The translations under genes were made by a program, and so were the position numbers. Positions 8,900 through 16,910 of a DNA stretch of 64,000 nt are shown here, in pieces. The notes below the pieces were generated by a model that saw only the letters and a program-made list of their open reading frames with translations, was not told the DNA's origin and made no database searches. Source of the stretch: Spartobacteria bacterium (GTDB lineage Bacteria; Verrucomicrobiota; Verrucomicrobiia; Chthoniobacterales; UBA10450); NCBI GenBank assembly GCA_003167365.1, contig PMTM01000021.1, positions 46,294-110,293 on the forward strand. The letters are read 5' to 3'. The stretch's first letter is position 1. Every line of letters starts with the position of its first letter.

Positions 8900-10042
8900 T
8901 CAAAGATCGAGAACCTTGCGCAGATTCTTCGCGGCATCGAATACCTCCACGGCGCACTGGCGTGCTTGCTTCGACATGCGGGACCATTCAGCCATCACCT
9001 TTTCCGTTGCTTCGGCCGCCTCGTCCGCTCCATTTACAAAGAGAAACCCGCTGTCGCGCGGAAGATATTTCGCCGCGCCCGTGTCTTCGGTGATGACAGG
9101 ACGGCCCATCGCCAGAAATGCCGCCGCGCGATCGCTCAACCACCCGGTCCGCCAACTCACATCGACGCCTTTGATCGCAGTGAACTCACCCAGCGCGCTG
9201 GCCAAATACCGGCGGTAAGCGCACGGCGTTCGCGCCATACGGTGAGGATCGGCAATGTGCCAGCCGAGTTTGCGCAGCCGCGCCAGTTCGGGATCATCGC
9301 CGTTGATATTCATCGCCAGCTCGAAGTGCGCGTCCGGCACAAGTTGAGGAAGATCGATATAGCGCTCGAAAGCAGACTTTTTCGACAGGTCAGGAAACTC
9401 GCCGCTCACTTCCACCATCCCGTCCCAATACCACTGGCCGATCGTAGTGAACTTCGGAATGCGCGGGCACGGTTTGGCCCGCACTAACTTGGTATCAACT
9501 AGTGGATAAAATGTTTTCCATTTGAAAGATAATTTGGGCAACCGGCAGTCGTTCGCGTTCACATTCAGCCCGATTGTCCAAAACTCGTGATGATGCGATT
9601 GCCCCATCTCCATCTTCGTCATCCAATAAATAATTTCGCCCGGATCGAGATCGCAAAAAATCCGATGCTCGAATTGCAAGAGAAACGGCGGGTGAACGGA
9701 ATAACTGAGATTGAGCAGCGTGTTCGGCCCGGCGAGACGCTCGAGTAGTTCGCGCTTCGACAAACCGATGCAACGCATTCCATCGAGATCGTGCGCGTCG
9801 CTCGCTGGTTTTTGGTAAACCAAACAATAACGGCCGGTCATTCCGTGCTCGCGCAACCGCCGCTGGAAGTTGTCGATCTTGGCCTGGTCGTCGCGCGAAT
9901 TCTTCGTCGCCGGCAAAATCTCCAGCCAGATCGCGTCCAGCTTCAATCGCCGCAGGCCCAGCATCCATTGTAATGGCACGGACAGGTTCCCGCCCCCTTC
10001 GCGATATTTCGCCGCGAACCCACACCCAAGAAAAACCGTCAT
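8900..10042 (-). CDS. glycosyltransferase-like protein (paralogue of the gene at 1970-3142)
   Basis: 380 residues beginning with MTVFLGCGFAAKYREGGG and a following helix typical of the N-terminal lobe of GT-B enzymes. The C-terminal lobe has WRTGWLSDRAAAFLAMGRPVI, then EDTGAAKYLP and SGFLFV, matching the WFSDR...GRPVI block of the gene at 1970-3142. In GT-B proteins this part holds the nucleotide-sugar donor. There is no membrane segment. Substrate is unknown. It stands alone on the minus strand, 78 bp upstream of the pterin dehydratase gene start, and its upstream region contains a heptamer tandem repeat and an ATCCGCGGTTAA-type element. Confidence 0.72.
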   Translation of the reverse strand: MTVFLGCGFAAKYREGGGNLSVPLQWMLGLRRLKLDAIWLEILPATKNSRDDQAKIDNFQRRLREHGMTGRYCLVYQKPASDAHDLDGMRCIGLSKRELLERLAGPNTLLNLSYSVHPPFLLQFEHRIFCDLDPGEIIYWMTKMEMGQSHHHEFWTIGLNVNANDCRLPKLSFKWKTFYPLVDTKLVRAKPCPRIPKFTTIGQWYWDGMVEVSGEFPDLSKKSAFERYIDLPQLVPDAHFELAMNINGDDPELARLRKLGWHIADPHRMARTPCAYRRYLASALGEFTAIKGVDVSWRTGWLSDRAAAFLAMGRPVITEDTGAAKYLPRDSGFLFVNGADEAAEATEKVMAEWSRMSKQARQCAVEVFDAAKNLRKVLDL

Positions 10043-10057
10043 ACCTCCAATTCAGCA

Positions 10058-10085
10058 TTGGGCGTTGGGCGTTGGACGTTCGGCG
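10058..10085. repeat. degenerate 7-bp tandem repeat, four units
   Basis: Four consecutive heptamers: TTGGGCG, TTGGGCG, TTGGACG and TTCGGCG. They lie 16 bp upstream of the glycosyltransferase start on the minus strand, in a 200-bp intergenic gap that otherwise shows no gene. Variable copy number between strains would be expected for such a tract. Confidence 0.8.
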
Positions 10086-10137
10086 TTTTCTTCATCTGCT
10101 CTTGGTAAGGCTGCTTCCTCCTAAATCAAATCCGTCT

Positions 10138-10193
10138 TCATCCGCGTAACCTGTCGCGCCGTAGTTGCTGGCGGACGCGCAATCCGCGGTTAA
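10138..10193. repeat. interspersed repeat fragment with ATCCGCGT / ATCCGCGGTTAA motifs
   Basis: Contains ATCCGCGTAA near its left end and ATCCGCGGTTAA at 10182-10193, the same 12-mer found twice downstream of the neighbouring metallophosphoesterase gene (11530-11541 and 11555-11566) and as its complement at 11440. It lies just before that gene's start, so the gene is bracketed by members of one repeat family. Confidence 0.65.
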
Positions 10194-10242
10194 AATTATT
10201 GCCGCCACTTTTCAGCGGGCGCTCCCAGCGTAACTTCATCAC

Positions 10243-11439
10243 GTGAGTTTCATTTTCGCCATCATCGGAACAATGCTCGCGCTCGACGCCATCTGGTGGT
10301 GGCTGTTGGCGCGGCTGCTCGCTCGCCAGGACTGGCGCATCGCGCTCGGAATATTCATGGGCGCGCAAATAATCGGATTGATCTGGCTCATCTCCAGCCG
10401 ACTGCTTCGCGCCGATTGGGACCGCTGGCTGCCTAAGTTCGCCGTCTCCGCCGTATTCATCTGGCATTTCATCGTCCTCGGTCTCCTCGTGCTGATCGGC
10501 GCTGTGCTCGTCCCAATTCTCTTGGTCAAAACAACCGTCCGTTGGAGCAAACAAGATCAACCGTCGCTCCACGCGCCGGCGCGCGAGCCGAATGGCTGGA
10601 GTCGCCGCGAATTTCTCCAGACCGCCGCCGCCTTCGTCCCGCCGCTTCTCACTCTCGGCCTCACCGGCGTCGCACTCGGCCAGCTCAATCACTTCCGCGT
10701 CCGCCGTTTCGTTCTGCCCATCCGCGATCTCCCGTCCGATCTCGACGGAATCACGATCGCGCACGTAAGCGACATGCACGTCGGCCGATTCACTAACGGC
10801 AAAGTGCTGCGCAAATTGGTGGACACCGTCAACGAATTGCGCGCCGACCTCGTCTTGGTGACGGGAGATTTGATCAACGACGCGCTCGCCGACCTCGACC
10901 ACGGCATCGAGCTGGTTCGCGCCATGCAGGGGCGATTCGGATTGTATATGATCGAGGGCAACCACGACCTCATCGAGAACGGCGCGGAGTTCGAACGGCG
11001 AGTAAAGCTGTCCGGCATTCCGTTCCTGCTCGATCAATCCGCCATCGTCGAAGTGCGCGGCTTGCCGGTGCAATTGCTCGGGCTAAGCTGGACGCGCGCG
11101 AGAGAAAACCGCGATGCCGCCATCGCGCAATCCGTGCACGCGCTTCTCGAGCAACGCCGCGCCGATCTCTTCCCGATCCTGCTCGCGCATCACCCGCATG
11201 CCTTCGACGCCGCGGCCGAAGCCAAACTGCCTCTCATTCTTTCCGGCCATACGCATGGCGGGCAATTGATGTTGAACGAAAAGCTCGGATGCGGCCCCGC
11301 CATTTTCCGGTACTGGTCCGGGCTCTACACTCGCGGCGAGAGCCAACTCATCGTCTCAAACGGCGTCGGCAACTGGTTTCCTCTGCGCGTCAACGCGCCC
11401 GCGGAACTCATCCATCTCACCCTCCGCCGCGCGAACTGA
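10243..11439 (+). CDS. membrane-anchored metallophosphoesterase (YkuE/YaeI-like)
   Basis: 398 residues from a GTG start. The first 140 residues hold about four hydrophobic helices and then a twin-arginine-like SRREFLQTAAAF segment before another hydrophobic stretch. The catalytic domain starts near residue 165 with HVSDMHVGRF (metal ligands Asp, His), then LVTGDLIND, EGNHDLIENG, AHHPHAFD and LSGHTHGGQL, the complete set of calcineurin-like metal-binding motifs. Relatives such as YkuE and YaeI hydrolyse phosphodiester or lipid-linked phosphates (for example UDP-diacylglucosamine) at the membrane. Substrate here is not determinable. The gene is single and flanked by repeat elements, and the closest upstream gene is divergent. 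Confidence 0.9.
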   Translation: MSFIFAIIGTMLALDAIWWWLLARLLARQDWRIALGIFMGAQIIGLIWLISSRLLRADWDRWLPKFAVSAVFIWHFIVLGLLVLIGAVLVPILLVKTTVRWSKQDQPSLHAPAREPNGWSRREFLQTAAAFVPPLLTLGLTGVALGQLNHFRVRRFVLPIRDLPSDLDGITIAHVSDMHVGRFTNGKVLRKLVDTVNELRADLVLVTGDLINDALADLDHGIELVRAMQGRFGLYMIEGNHDLIENGAEFERRVKLSGIPFLLDQSAIVEVRGLPVQLLGLSWTRARENRDAAIAQSVHALLEQRRADLFPILLAHHPHAFDAAAEAKLPLILSGHTHGGQLMLNEKLGCGPAIFRYWSGLYTRGESQLIVSNGVGNWFPLRVNAPAELIHLTLRRAN

Positions 11440-11566
11440 TTAACCGCGGATTTCACGGATAGGAATCTATCAAGAAATTACAGAACCGATCTTCCCCTCT
11501 TCACCCTCTGATCCGCGTACATCCGCGTAATCCGCGGTTAAGGATTCAGGAACGATCCGCGGTTAA
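11440..11566. repeat. short element with perfect 12-bp inverted termini (TTAACCGCGGAT...ATCCGCGGTTAA)
   Basis: The 102 bp from 11440 to 11541 start with TTAACCGCGGAT and end with its exact complement, and contain internal ATCCGCGTAC and ATCCGCGTAA words; a third copy of the terminal 12-mer follows at 11555-11566. It starts one base after the stop codon of the metallophosphoesterase gene. The layout resembles a MITE or a bidirectional terminator-like repeat; it encodes no protein. Confidence 0.75.
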
Positions 11567-11576
11567 ATTCTCTTCC

Positions 11577-11963
11577 TCACCTGCCGTTTTGTCGTTCCGT
11601 GAATGTGATCGGAATCATTATCTGTTTGGGGGTGTGAGGCTTGAATTGCCATGTCCGAAACGACTGCAGCGAGTCGGCGTCCTTTTGCTTATCGCCCGTG
11701 CTCGCCAGCATTCGAGCGGAGGTTACCCGCCCCGTTTCGTAATCAACTTCCAATAATACGAGACCGCAGCCATGACCGTAATGTTTCCCCGGAGGCAACG
11801 GCGGCAGCGGAGAGGGTAGCGCGCTTTGTCCGTGCGCGGGTGTGCAAAAAGCCGCGGCCATAACGAGCAGAGTCAACTTGCGGAGCGCGCAGTTTCGCAG
11901 GCGCGGTATCAGTTTCCTGCCGCCCAACTCGAAGCATTGTGAAGGTTTCCAAGGGAAATGCAT
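11577..11963 (-). CDS. secreted protein with a TonB C-terminal-like domain
   Basis: About 128 residues. A basic segment and hydrophobic signal sequence (RKLTLLVMAAAFCTPAHG) are followed by a Pro-rich linker and a domain of about 65 residues: GLVLLEVDYETGRVTSARML, then DADSLQSFRTWQFKPHT and a final IPITFT strand. This is the pattern of TonB C-terminal domains, which contact TonB-box peptides of outer-membrane receptors; here it is not attached to a long periplasmic spacer or ExbB/ExbD genes. The frame is open another 106 codons upstream without family similarity, so the ATG at 11963 is a choice and the true start could be as late as the Met in the signal sequence. Confidence 0.65.
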   Translation of the reverse strand: MHFPWKPSQCFELGGRKLIPRLRNCALRKLTLLVMAAAFCTPAHGQSALPSPLPPLPPGKHYGHGCGLVLLEVDYETGRVTSARMLASTGDKQKDADSLQSFRTWQFKPHTPKQIMIPITFTERQNGR

Positions 11964-12397
11964 CGCAATGAAAATGACATATGACCAATTCTTCGGCAAC
12001 AACGTGCATAACCCATCCGTGAATGGAGCGAATGGGATGAGCGACATAGAAGGTAAAGTCGCGAGCGCGACAACGCATTTCTCGGGCATGTAAATCCGTT
12101 CCTCGACCATGACAGCGACCTGCTCGGGCGTGTTAGCCGGTTCCTCGCTCTTCCGGTGGCGGAGCAAACCCATCAATCGCTGAAACCGCAAGATGCGTTG
12201 ATGGTTGAGAGTTAGAAGGCTAATCCGGCGCCGGAGCCAAGCCGTGCATTTGACGCCTGGACGATCCCAGAACATCGTCATTCCTAGGGCGAAGATACGA
12301 GCGGCGAATCGTGGACAGCCGAATCGTGATGAGGAACAATCCTTAAGGCGGCGAAAGATTGTGTTAACCGAAAGGCCGCTTCGGCGGTCTACTATAT
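11964..12397. other. 434-bp region without a supported gene
   Basis: The minus-strand frame of the TonB-C gene stays open through most of this stretch but its translation shows no domain, and no plus-strand frame is convincing. It should contain the promoter of the rightward RND efflux operon beginning at 12398 and possibly that of the leftward TonB-C gene. A CG-rich hairpin-like run (GGCCGCTTCGGCGG) lies about 25 bases before the adaptor's ATG. I see no structured RNA I can name. Confidence 0.4.
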
Positions 12398-13630
12398 ATG
12401 TCGAAACGAACCATGGCCGTCATCGGCGGCGTGCTCCTATTGTTGCTGGCGTGGTGGAGCTGCCATCGAAGAGCGGCGTCGAGCGCTGCCCAGAGCAGCG
12501 CAGCCGCCGGTGGAGGAAGGCGCGGTGGCGGCGCGGGTGGGGTCGTGCCGGTGGTGGCTGGCAAGGTTGAGCAGAAGGACGTGCCAATTTATCTCGACGG
12601 CCTAGGAACGGTGCAGGCGTTCAACACCGTCACTGTTCACACGCGCGTGGACGGTGCGTTGGAGAAGGTTCTTTTCACCGAAGGGCAGGATGTGAAAACG
12701 GGTGATCTCCTGGCAGTGATCGATCCGCGGCCTTACCAGGCAGCTCTGGATCAGGCGATCGGAAAAAAAGCACAAGACGAAGCGCAACTGGCCAGTGCCA
12801 AGGTCACGCTCGCGCGCAACACGGATTTGTTGAATAAGAAGGTGCTCGATCAGCAAGATTTCGACATATCAAAATATCAGGTCGATCAATTTCAAGCCGC
12901 TGTGCAGGCGGATCAGGCAGCGATCGAGGCCGCGAAGACGCAGTTTGATTACACGCAGGTCAAGTCACCCATCGACGGTCGCACCGGCGTCCGCCTTGTC
13001 GATGCTGGCAACATCGTCCATGCCGCCGATCTAAACGGCATTGTCGTCATTACGCAGATGCATCCGATTTCCGTGGTCTTTACGCTGCCCGAACAAAATC
13101 TGCCGGAGATTTTGAACCAAGGGGGTGCGAACGGCGGATTGCACGTTTCTGCACTGGATCGCGGAAACACGACGGCGCTCGACGAAGGCACGCTCACGGT
13201 GGTTGACAACCAAATTGATCAAACAACCGGAACCATGAAATTGAAAGCGACGTTTCCAAATCCCGATCTCAAACTTTGGCCGGGAAAATTTGTAAACGCG
13301 CGTCTGATTTTGACGACACGCAAAGGCGCCATCGTTATTCCGTCCAGCGTCGTGCAACGCGGCCCGCAGGGAACGTACGCCTATGTGATCAAGCCGGACA
13401 AAACCGTGGAGATGCGGCCGATTAAAGTCATGCAAACGGAAGCGAACGTCGCTTTGATCGACAGCGGATTGAAAGCTGGCGAGCAGGTCGTAGTGGACGG
13501 TCAATACAAACTTCAACCCGGCTCGCATGTCGAGCTGACAACTCCGCAGCCGCAAAAGCCGGCTGCACCGGCAAAACAGCCAGCCCCGCCCGGAAAATCG
13601 GCGAGATCAGCGACGGGATCCAAATCATGA
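12398..13630 (+). CDS. RND efflux periplasmic adaptor (MdtA/HlyD family)
   Basis: 410 residues. A single N-terminal hydrophobic helix (VIGGVLLLLLAWW, about 7-19) anchors the protein, followed by a Gly/Arg-rich linker. The lipoyl/barrel part follows: IYLDGLGTVQAFNTVTVHTR, GALEKVLFTEGQDVKTGDLL and AVIDPRPYQAALDQA, then a coiled-coil hairpin (about 120-185) and FDYTQVKSPIDGRTGVRLVD, the classic membrane-fusion signature. The tail is Pro/Ala/Lys-rich. It links inner-membrane RND pumps with an outer-membrane channel. Two RND permeases follow, matching the mdtABC arrangement. No TolC-like gene is in the window, so the channel must be encoded elsewhere. Confidence 0.95.
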   Translation: MSKRTMAVIGGVLLLLLAWWSCHRRAASSAAQSSAAAGGGRRGGGAGGVVPVVAGKVEQKDVPIYLDGLGTVQAFNTVTVHTRVDGALEKVLFTEGQDVKTGDLLAVIDPRPYQAALDQAIGKKAQDEAQLASAKVTLARNTDLLNKKVLDQQDFDISKYQVDQFQAAVQADQAAIEAAKTQFDYTQVKSPIDGRTGVRLVDAGNIVHAADLNGIVVITQMHPISVVFTLPEQNLPEILNQGGANGGLHVSALDRGNTTALDEGTLTVVDNQIDQTTGTMKLKATFPNPDLKLWPGKFVNARLILTTRKGAIVIPSSVVQRGPQGTYAYVIKPDKTVEMRPIKVMQTEANVALIDSGLKAGEQVVVDGQYKLQPGSHVELTTPQPQKPAAPAKQPAPPGKSARSATGSKS

Positions 13631-13691
13631 GTGGCGCAACTTTTCAAGTTGTGATGCAACAAGCCGCAAGTTGGAAACTAGCGCCTCGGTC

Positions 13692-16600
13692 GTGAGCATC
13701 TCCGAACCATTTATTCGCCGGCCAGTGGCGACTTCGCTTTTGATGGCGGGCGTGATTTTGCTCGGCCTGCTTGGCTATGAATTGTTGCCGATCTCCGCGC
13801 TGCCAGCCGTTGATTTTCCAACGATCGAAGTAACGACATTTTTTCCCGGCGCGAGTGCGGACGTGATGGTCTCGTCGATCACGACGCCGCTAGAACGCCA
13901 ATTCGGACAGATCAGCGGACTGGCCTCGATGAATTCCACCAGTTCGTTCGGGACATCGACAATCACTTTGCAGTTCGTCCTCGACCGCCCGATCGACGTG
14001 GCGGCACAGGACGTGCAAGCCGCGATCAACATCGCCGGCGGATTTCTGCCCACAGATCTGCCTAACCCGCCGAAATACAACAAGGTCAATCCGGCTGACA
14101 CGCCGATCCTCACACTCTCGATTACGTCCGATAGCTTGCCGCTGGATCAGGTTAACGATTTTGCCGACACGCTGCTGGCGCAGAAACTGAGCGAAGTCAC
14201 CGGGGTTGGGCTTGTCACAATCGAAGGAAACCAAAAGCCGGCGGTGCGGGTGCAAGTTAATCCGGCCGCGATCTCAGCGCTTGGTCTCAGTTTGGAAGAT
14301 GTCCGGACCCTGCTGGGCCAGGCGAACGTCAACGCACCTAAAGGGAGCTTCGACGGACCGCGGCAATCGTTCACTATCGGATCGAACGATCAGATTCTCT
14401 CCGCTGAGGCCTACAAGCCGATTATCCTCGCCTACAAGAATGGCGCGCCGATTCGCCTCGGCGATGTCGCGAACATCATCGACAGTGTGGAGAACGATCA
14501 GCTCGCGGCATGGGTCGGCACGAAAAGCGGCGAACAATCCGCCGTGCTGCTCGATATTCAGCGACAGCCGGGCGCGAACATCATTCAAACGGTGGACCGC
14601 GTGAAGCAATTATTGCCACGGTTAACCGGCACCATGCCGCCGTCCGTGCACGTTTCCATTCTAGCTGACCGCACGGAAACAATTCGCGCTTCAGTGCACG
14701 ACGTGCAGCTCACGCTCCTGCTGACCGTGGCGCTCGTTGTCATGGTGATGTTCCTCTTTCTGCGGAAACTTTGGGCGACGGTGATCACGAGCGTAGCGCT
14801 GCCGCTCTCGCTCATCGGCACTTTCGGGATCATGTATCTCGCCGGGTTCAGCCTCGACAATCTTTCGTTGATGGCGCTGACGATCTCGACCGGGTTCGTG
14901 GTCGATGACGCGATCGTGATGATTGAGAACATCGTGCGTTATATCGAAGCGGGCGACACGCCTTTCGAAGCGGCGTTGAAAGGCGCGAAGCAAATTGGTT
15001 TCACGGTCGTGTCGTTGAGCGTCTCGCTCGTCGCTGTTTTTATTCCGCTTTTGTTCATGACCGGAATTGTCGGCCGCTTGTTTCGCGAATTCGCCATCAC
15101 GATGAGCGTGGCCGTCGGAGTGTCGGCCTTCGTTTCGCTCACGCTGACACCGATGATGTGTGCGAAGTTGTTGAGCTCAGAAACGGAAGATGAAAAATCC
15201 CACCGGGGCGAATTCTACCGCCGGACCGAAGAATACTGGACGCGCTTTCTCAATTTATATGAACACGGTTTGCGGTGGGTGCTCGCTCATCAGCGCTTGG
15301 TTTTAAATATCGCGATCATCACGCTCATCGCCACCATCCTGCTCTACATCGTCATCCCGAAGGGTCTGCTGCCGCAACAGGACACCGGCGTGATCGTGGG
15401 CGTGACCGACGCGGCCGAGAATATTTCGTTCAAGGCGATGGTCGAGCATGTCCATGCCATTTCCGATATCGTTCGAAATGATCCCGATGTCGCAAGCGTC
15501 TCGGCTTCGGTCGGCGCGGGAACAATCAACGCGACGATCAATACGGCGCGGCTCTACATCGTGCTCAAGCCGCACGATCAACGCCCGAACGCCGAGAAAA
15601 TCATCGAACGTTTGCGCAACGCGACTAGAAATGTCGAAGGCGTCACCCTCTTCATGCAAGCAGCGCAGGATTTGCAAATCGACGCCCGCGTCAGCCGCAC
15701 GCAATTTCAATACATCTTACAGGACGCGGATGCGGCTGAGCTGGGCGAGTGGACGCCGAAGCTCGTGCAAAAACTTGGCGCGCTGCCGCAGTTGAGCGAT
15801 GTGGCGAGCGATCAACAGGTAAATGGCTTGCAGCTCAATGTCGATGTTGACCGCGAAAAAGCATCACGTTTGAACGTGCTCACCCAAGCGATCGACGACA
15901 CGCTTTACGATGCGTTTGGTCAGCGTCAGGTCTCGATCATTTTCACGCAGCTCAATCAATTTCGCGTCATTCTCGAAGTGGAGCCGAACTTCCGGGAATC
16001 GCCCGATGTGCTCGACAAAATTTATGTGAAATCGAGCAGCGGGCAGCCGGTGCCGTTGAGCGCCTTCGCCACCATGCGCATCAGCACCACGCCGCTGGCC
16101 ATTCCGCATCAAGGTCAATTTCCTGCCGCGACCATCTCCTTCAATCTGCGCAGCGGCAGTTCGCTCAGTCACGCCATTCCAGCGATCGAAAAAGCGGAGC
16201 AGCAAATCGGCATGCCCGACACGGTTGCCACCACGTTCACCGGCGCGGCCGCAGAATTTCGCACGTCACTCTCCAGCGAGCCACTGCTCATTCTCGCTGC
16301 CATCGTCGTTATCTACATTGTGCTTGGCGTTCTATACGAAAGTTACATTCATCCGATCACGATTCTTTCGACGCTGCCATCCGCTGGCGTCGGCGCGCTG
16401 CTTGCGCTCATCATTTGCCGTATCGATTTTTCGCTGGTCGCGCTGATCGGCATCATTCTGCTCATCGGCATCGTGAAAAAGAACGCGATCATGATGATCG
16501 ATTTCGCGCTGGAAGCCGAACGTAAGGAAGGGATGTCGCCCGAGGAATCGATTTACCAGGCGTGCCTGCTGCGCTTTCGTCCGATCATGATGACAACAGC

Positions 16601-16898
16601 GGCGGCGTTGTTAGGCGCGTTGCCGCTTGCTCTCGAGAATGGAACTGGCAGTGAACTGCGGCGCCCCCTCGGCATTTCCATTGTCGGCGGCTTGTTGCTC
16701 TCGCAATTCCTCACTCTCTACACGACCCCGGTCATCTATCTGTATCTCGATCGTTTAGGGCTTTGGATTGAGGAACGGCGGAATCGTGGTCGAATCGCGC
16801 AAGCTCAGTTGCCGTTAAGCTCGTCATCGGGTTCGATCCCTGAACCAGCGCGCGAGTACGCAGTCGCGGATGGAGGAGATGATCGACTTGGATTTTGA
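13692..16898 (+). CDS. RND multidrug efflux permease, first (MdtB-like)
   Basis: About 1068 residues, standard for hydrophobe/amphiphile-efflux RND pumps. It begins SISEPFIRRPVATSLLMAG and contains the motif STGFVVDDAIVMIENIVRY in transmembrane segment 4, with the two proton-relay aspartates, plus the matching GIVKKNAIMMIDFALEAE segment in the second half. Two large periplasmic porter loops lie between TM1-2 and TM7-8. I chose the GTG at 13692 because the family starts immediately before ISEPFIRRP; a TTG at 13671 is also in frame. A short inverted sequence (CAACTTTTCAAGTTG) sits between the adaptor stop and this gene. It probably pairs with the next permease as a heterotrimer, as MdtB does with MdtC. 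Confidence 0.95.
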   Translation: MSISEPFIRRPVATSLLMAGVILLGLLGYELLPISALPAVDFPTIEVTTFFPGASADVMVSSITTPLERQFGQISGLASMNSTSSFGTSTITLQFVLDRPIDVAAQDVQAAINIAGGFLPTDLPNPPKYNKVNPADTPILTLSITSDSLPLDQVNDFADTLLAQKLSEVTGVGLVTIEGNQKPAVRVQVNPAAISALGLSLEDVRTLLGQANVNAPKGSFDGPRQSFTIGSNDQILSAEAYKPIILAYKNGAPIRLGDVANIIDSVENDQLAAWVGTKSGEQSAVLLDIQRQPGANIIQTVDRVKQLLPRLTGTMPPSVHVSILADRTETIRASVHDVQLTLLLTVALVVMVMFLFLRKLWATVITSVALPLSLIGTFGIMYLAGFSLDNLSLMALTISTGFVVDDAIVMIENIVRYIEAGDTPFEAALKGAKQIGFTVVSLSVSLVAVFIPLLFMTGIVGRLFREFAITMSVAVGVSAFVSLTLTPMMCAKLLSSETEDEKSHRGEFYRRTEEYWTRFLNLYEHGLRWVLAHQRLVLNIAIITLIATILLYIVIPKGLLPQQDTGVIVGVTDAAENISFKAMVEHVHAISDIVRNDPDVASVSASVGAGTINATINTARLYIVLKPHDQRPNAEKIIERLRNATRNVEGVTLFMQAAQDLQIDARVSRTQFQYILQDADAAELGEWTPKLVQKLGALPQLSDVASDQQVNGLQLNVDVDREKASRLNVLTQAIDDTLYDAFGQRQVSIIFTQLNQFRVILEVEPNFRESPDVLDKIYVKSSSGQPVPLSAFATMRISTTPLAIPHQGQFPAATISFNLRSGSSLSHAIPAIEKAEQQIGMPDTVATTFTGAAAEFRTSLSSEPLLILAAIVVIYIVLGVLYESYIHPITILSTLPSAGVGALLALIICRIDFSLVALIGIILLIGIVKKNAIMMIDFALEAERKEGMSPEESIYQACLLRFRPIMMTTAAALLGALPLALENGTGSELRRPLGISIVGGLLLSQFLTLYTTPVIYLYLDRLGLWIEERRNRGRIAQAQLPLSSSSGSIPEPAREYAVADGGDDRLGF

Positions 16899-16910
16899 CG
16901 CTATGCAGGA

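Noticed and set aside
11577..12281. Full 234-codon frame for the TonB-C protein
   Set aside because: The first 106 codons give no domain or signal sequence; the secreted protein begins near 11963.
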